Assembly: GCF_963082495.1 (NCBI RefSeq)
Contig: NZ_CAUJAN010000003.1
Span: 336,055-400,054, forward strand
DNA length: 64,000 nt
Direction of reading: 5' to 3'
Origin: Methanobrevibacter sp. V74
GTDB taxonomy: Archaea; Methanobacteriota; Methanobacteria; Methanobacteriales; Methanobacteriaceae
The position numbers and the translations under genes were made by a program. The notes beneath the pieces are model-generated. The model was not told the origin of the DNA. It saw nothing but the letters and a program-made list of their open reading frames with translations, and did not search any database. Shown here one piece after another: positions 61,296 through 64,000 of this stretch (the first letter of the stretch is position 1; every line of letters begins with the position of its first letter).

Positions 61296-62107
61296 AAAAA
61301 TCGTTTTCTTTTAATCTGCAAGAAATCATGACAGAAAATCACATAATATTAATTGGAATGCTCTTATCAGAATCAAATGACCGGAAAACAATGAAATATG
61401 TTTTAAAAGACATTAAAGAAACCGTTAAACTATTTATTGAAATGCAGAAAGAATTTAGAGAAAGATGGAACTATAAAGAAATACGACGAAGGCTCCGAGA
61501 ACATATTTTAATCGCAGATTCAGGTTATTTCAGTACGGAAAACCTCCATTACTTATTTAAAAATAAAATAAATGCATTAGTAATGCCTAAAAAGTTATCT
61601 GAAGAACATAACAATAAATTAAGACGAGAGAATAATCTTAAGGAAAAAAGAAATTATTCTTCTAAAAAGGATTTTGAAAGAGTTAAAAACGGACATATCT
61701 ATCCAGATGAACGTTTTATGAGGTTAATAAAAGTCAAAACTATGAAACATCGGAAACCACATAAGGATGATGGTCTTCCGGACAATTGTAAGACAAAAAG
61801 GTATTTCTTTGAAACATATTCCTGTAATGGATGCTCAAATATCGAAAACTGCAAACATAAAACCTTTGTAATCCAATCTACAGACCTTAATTTTGAAATG
61901 ACTGAAAAATTCTTGAATAAAAGATATAATACTCATTATCAAGCTCGTTTTTCAAGAAGTGAAGGTATAAATGGTTTTTTGAAAGGTGATAATGGAGTTT
62001 TGAAATTAATCGGAACTACAGATAATGCAGTAAACAACGAGATCCAACTAAGAAACACCATTTACAACCTTACAAGACTAATTAATCTTAAAGACACAGC
62101 GTATTAA
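61296..62107 (+). pseudogene. 5'-truncated IS1182-like transposase
   Basis: The frame is open from 61295 (after a stop at 61292) and reads SFSFNLQEIMTENHIILIGM, then matches the C-terminal half of IS1182-type transposases: HILIADSGYFSTENLHYLF (second catalytic Asp), a Cys-rich segment (CNGCSNIENCKHKTF) and ARFSRSEGINGFLKG (catalytic Glu region). The N-terminal third with the first Asp is missing, so it is not functional. A fragment of a close relative is at 36520-36690. The 3' flank to about 62410 is shared with that relic as well. Confidence 0.8.
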
Positions 62108-62638
62108 GCATCTCCATCATTAGATGTGTTAATAGTTTATCATTAAGATAGACTGTACGCCATATCCTAAACAACCATTTTTTGAGAAGAAACACCATTA
62201 ATTCAAAAATGGAAGTTCAAATTTAATTTTTGAACTCAAATTAAATAAAAATTACGATTGAAAACATCTAAAAACAATGAAAAAATAAAAGCTCTCAACA
62301 CTCAAAAATGAAAACAAAAGCCAAATTACTCTAAAATAGATAAAATAAGAAAAAATATCAAAAAATTAAATTATTGACAAAATCCTTAAAAATAATAAAA
62401 AAAGAAATTATAAGAGTTCGTCCAATAATTCAATTTTTTTAATTGAATTTAAATAAAAAGGTTTTATTCTTAGATTGAGGTTAGTGGAGTTTCAGGTGTT
62501 ATTTTACACTTGAAATTGCACTTCGTTACTTTTTTTTAGAATTTTGGGTTATTTTTGTAGTTGTTTTGCTTAATTTTAAGTTTGTTTATATTTGTGTTTT
62601 TTGTTTGGAAGTGTATTTTTAATTGTTTGTTTTTTTGT
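62108..62638. other. Junction of two IS remnants
   Basis: 62108-62400 continues the 3' flank of the IS1182-like fragment (the segment around TTATCATTAAGATAGAC recurs near 36680). From about 62415 (GAGTTCGTCCAATAATTC) a second IS begins; its terminal repeat is followed by the hairpin AATTCAATT / AATTGAATT, which may end the minus-strand transposase transcript. No intact gene. Confidence 0.4.
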
Positions 62639-64000
62639 TTAAATTAGTGTTGCGTTTAGGTTTTTGTGTATTTTTTGTATGTTGTGGGCTATTGAGAGTA
62701 TTGTTAGTTCTTTTTCTGCATTTATCATGCCTATTCTATTTAATTTTTGGAAATGGTGTACATTTCGGAGTAATCCGAAATGTGCTTCGTTTAGATTTGC
62801 TCTTTTTTTATAGTATATTTTTCCTTCAGGAGATTTGAAATCTGCTTTCATTTTCCATCTTAAATCATCGACAGGTTCGAAAATTTCTTTTACTCTGCTT
62901 TGAGTACATTGATTTTTAACAGAGCAAGTTTTACACTTGTTTGTTGAGTATACTCTCATCCATTCGCCGTTTAGTTTTCTATCGTTTTTGTAATGTAGAT
63001 GTTCATCCATTGGGCAGATAAATGAGTCTGTTTTCCATTCATAAACGAAATTTGCTTTGGCAAATGGTTTTTCTTTATTTTTAGGTTTGGATTTACTGCT
63101 TTCTGCTCGATCTGGCATCAATAATCCTATGTTATTTTTATAAGCGTATTTTATTACATTGTCGTTCATATATCCGTTGTTTGCAATTAATACTTTAGGA
63201 TTGATTCCCATTTGTATTTTTAGTTCATGCAACATTTCAAATAGTTCATTAGCGTCCGTAGCATTCTGTGTTAGATATTGACCTACAACCATTCCATTTT
63301 TACTGTCTACAGCAACTTGATAATTGTAATTTAAACCCATATTTCCTTTTTTATCCATCATCCATCTTGATTCAGGGTCTGTTAAACTGATAGTATGTTT
63401 TTCATTATAATTTGCTTTTAAAACACTCAATAAATCAAGAACATAATACATATTATCCATACTAATTAAAGCAGTTTTAAGAAGAATTAACGCATTTTTA
63501 TTCAAATTATCATTTATTTCACTTATTAAATTACTTATTTCCTCATTTTTTTTATTTTGGTTGTAGTATTGGTGTATTTTGTACCAAATACTATTTTTAC
63601 TCCAGTTTCCACCATAATCTAAAATCAAACTTTGTAAAAATTCAATTTCTTCAATTTTGATCAAATGAAAATTGTTGGCATGGGCTTTTACAATGCTACC
63701 ATCAACTGCAACGCACTCTCCATCAATTAAACCCAAAATTAATCCCCAAAATTACAGTGTAATGAAAAAATACATTATTAATCAACAAAGTGTTTTCCTG
63801 TAAAAACAAATGAATAACCGATTTCTTAGCTTTCTTATCATTCAAGATATAATTAACTGATTCATCATTTATTATTTATCCAATCAACCAAACTTCTACA
63901 ACTAAATCTATTATTATAAACTCCATAGACAACAAAACCCAATAATTCATCCAAATAATATTCTTTAGGCCTTCCATGACTCTTAAAATCACTTTCAAAT
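62639..64000 (-). pseudogene. IS1182-family transposase, frameshifted and running off the window
   Basis: The main frame (62639-63736) holds most of an IS1182-type DDE transposase: first Asp in VAVDGSIVKA, Gln-type YQVAVDSKNGMVVG, a Cys segment (CKTCSVKNQC) and Glu in NLNEAHFGLLRN. The second catalytic Asp position reads LIANNGYMND where relatives have ADxGY, so Asp is replaced by Asn. Upstream, frames broken by stops continue the N-terminus (NDESVNYILNDKKAKKSVIH; KEYYLDELLGFVVYGVYNN) to the window edge. Frameshift, stops and the Asp loss indicate a dead copy. Confidence 0.75.

Overview
The window is AT-rich archaeal DNA from a methanogen of the order Methanobacteriales, most likely a Methanobrevibacter-type host-associated species. 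The F420-reducing hydrogenase operon (frhADGB), the F430 gene cfbD, archaeal replication and translation genes (GINS, PCNA, aIF2-alpha, Nop10, L44e, S27e), TATA/BRE promoters, GAGGTGA-type ribosome binding sites and very large adhesin-like surface proteins all point the same way. The species was not determined.

Layout. 1-7 kb: a 5'-truncated hypF, then an HTH regulator divergent from the chaperone run grpE-dnaK-dnaJ. 7-20 kb: three giant exported proteins on the minus strand, two adhesin-like beta-helix proteins and a membrane-anchored CobN-like protein. 20-23.6 kb: a DUF1002 protein, then a decayed integrative element carrying a HEPN/MNT pair and inserted at the 3' end of the RNase P RNA gene, which follows initiator tRNA-Met. 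23.7-29.9 kb: two small membrane coiled-coil proteins, methionine aminopeptidase, frhADGB and a small exported protein. 29.9-32.1 kb: a MITE-like element, a complete IS4-family insertion sequence and two tRNA-Arg genes. 32.1-38.7 kb: EndoQ, a conserved unknown, a PAC2 protein, Nop10, aIF2-alpha, S27e, L44e, an IS relic, GINS and PCNA. 38.8-43.1 kb: a trpC relic, small membrane proteins, an XRE regulator and purB. 43.1-49.4 kb: a copper-type P-ATPase, an amidohydrolase, a DUF126 protein, a zinc-ribbon protein, TruD and tRNA-Arg. 49.6-53.7 kb: a pilin-like protein, an AIR-synthase-like protein, hisH, cfbD and a C_GCAxxG_C_C protein. 53.8-59.1 kb: DUF2149, an ExbB-like channel, DUF2162, a Ser-rich exported protein and a giant FmdE-domain surface protein. 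59.6-64 kb: a MATE transporter and two broken IS1182-like transposases.

The most interesting theme is a candidate energised cell-surface system. A CobN-like tetrapyrrole-metal chelatase large subunit and a double FmdE-domain protein are both exported. Both have a signal peptide, an N-terminal beta-domain, a long catalytic-type core, a Ser/Asn-rich stalk, a shared YEVS..KS juxtamembrane motif and a C-terminal anchor. The FmdE gene lies upstream of a four-gene run encoding an ExbB/TolQ-type channel, an ExbD-like DUF2149 protein, a polytopic DUF2162 protein and a Ser-rich exported protein with a His-containing N-terminus. The organism group has no outer membrane, so what this ExbB-like motor drives is open.

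Other notable points: four genes for exported or membrane proteins appear to start at ATT codons placed behind strong Shine-Dalgarno sequences; an island is inserted at the 3' end of rnpB, with 33-bp direct repeats that contain one strand of RNase P helix P1; long operator-like repeats lie in the grpE control region; and there are several decayed genes (trpC, integrases, transposases).
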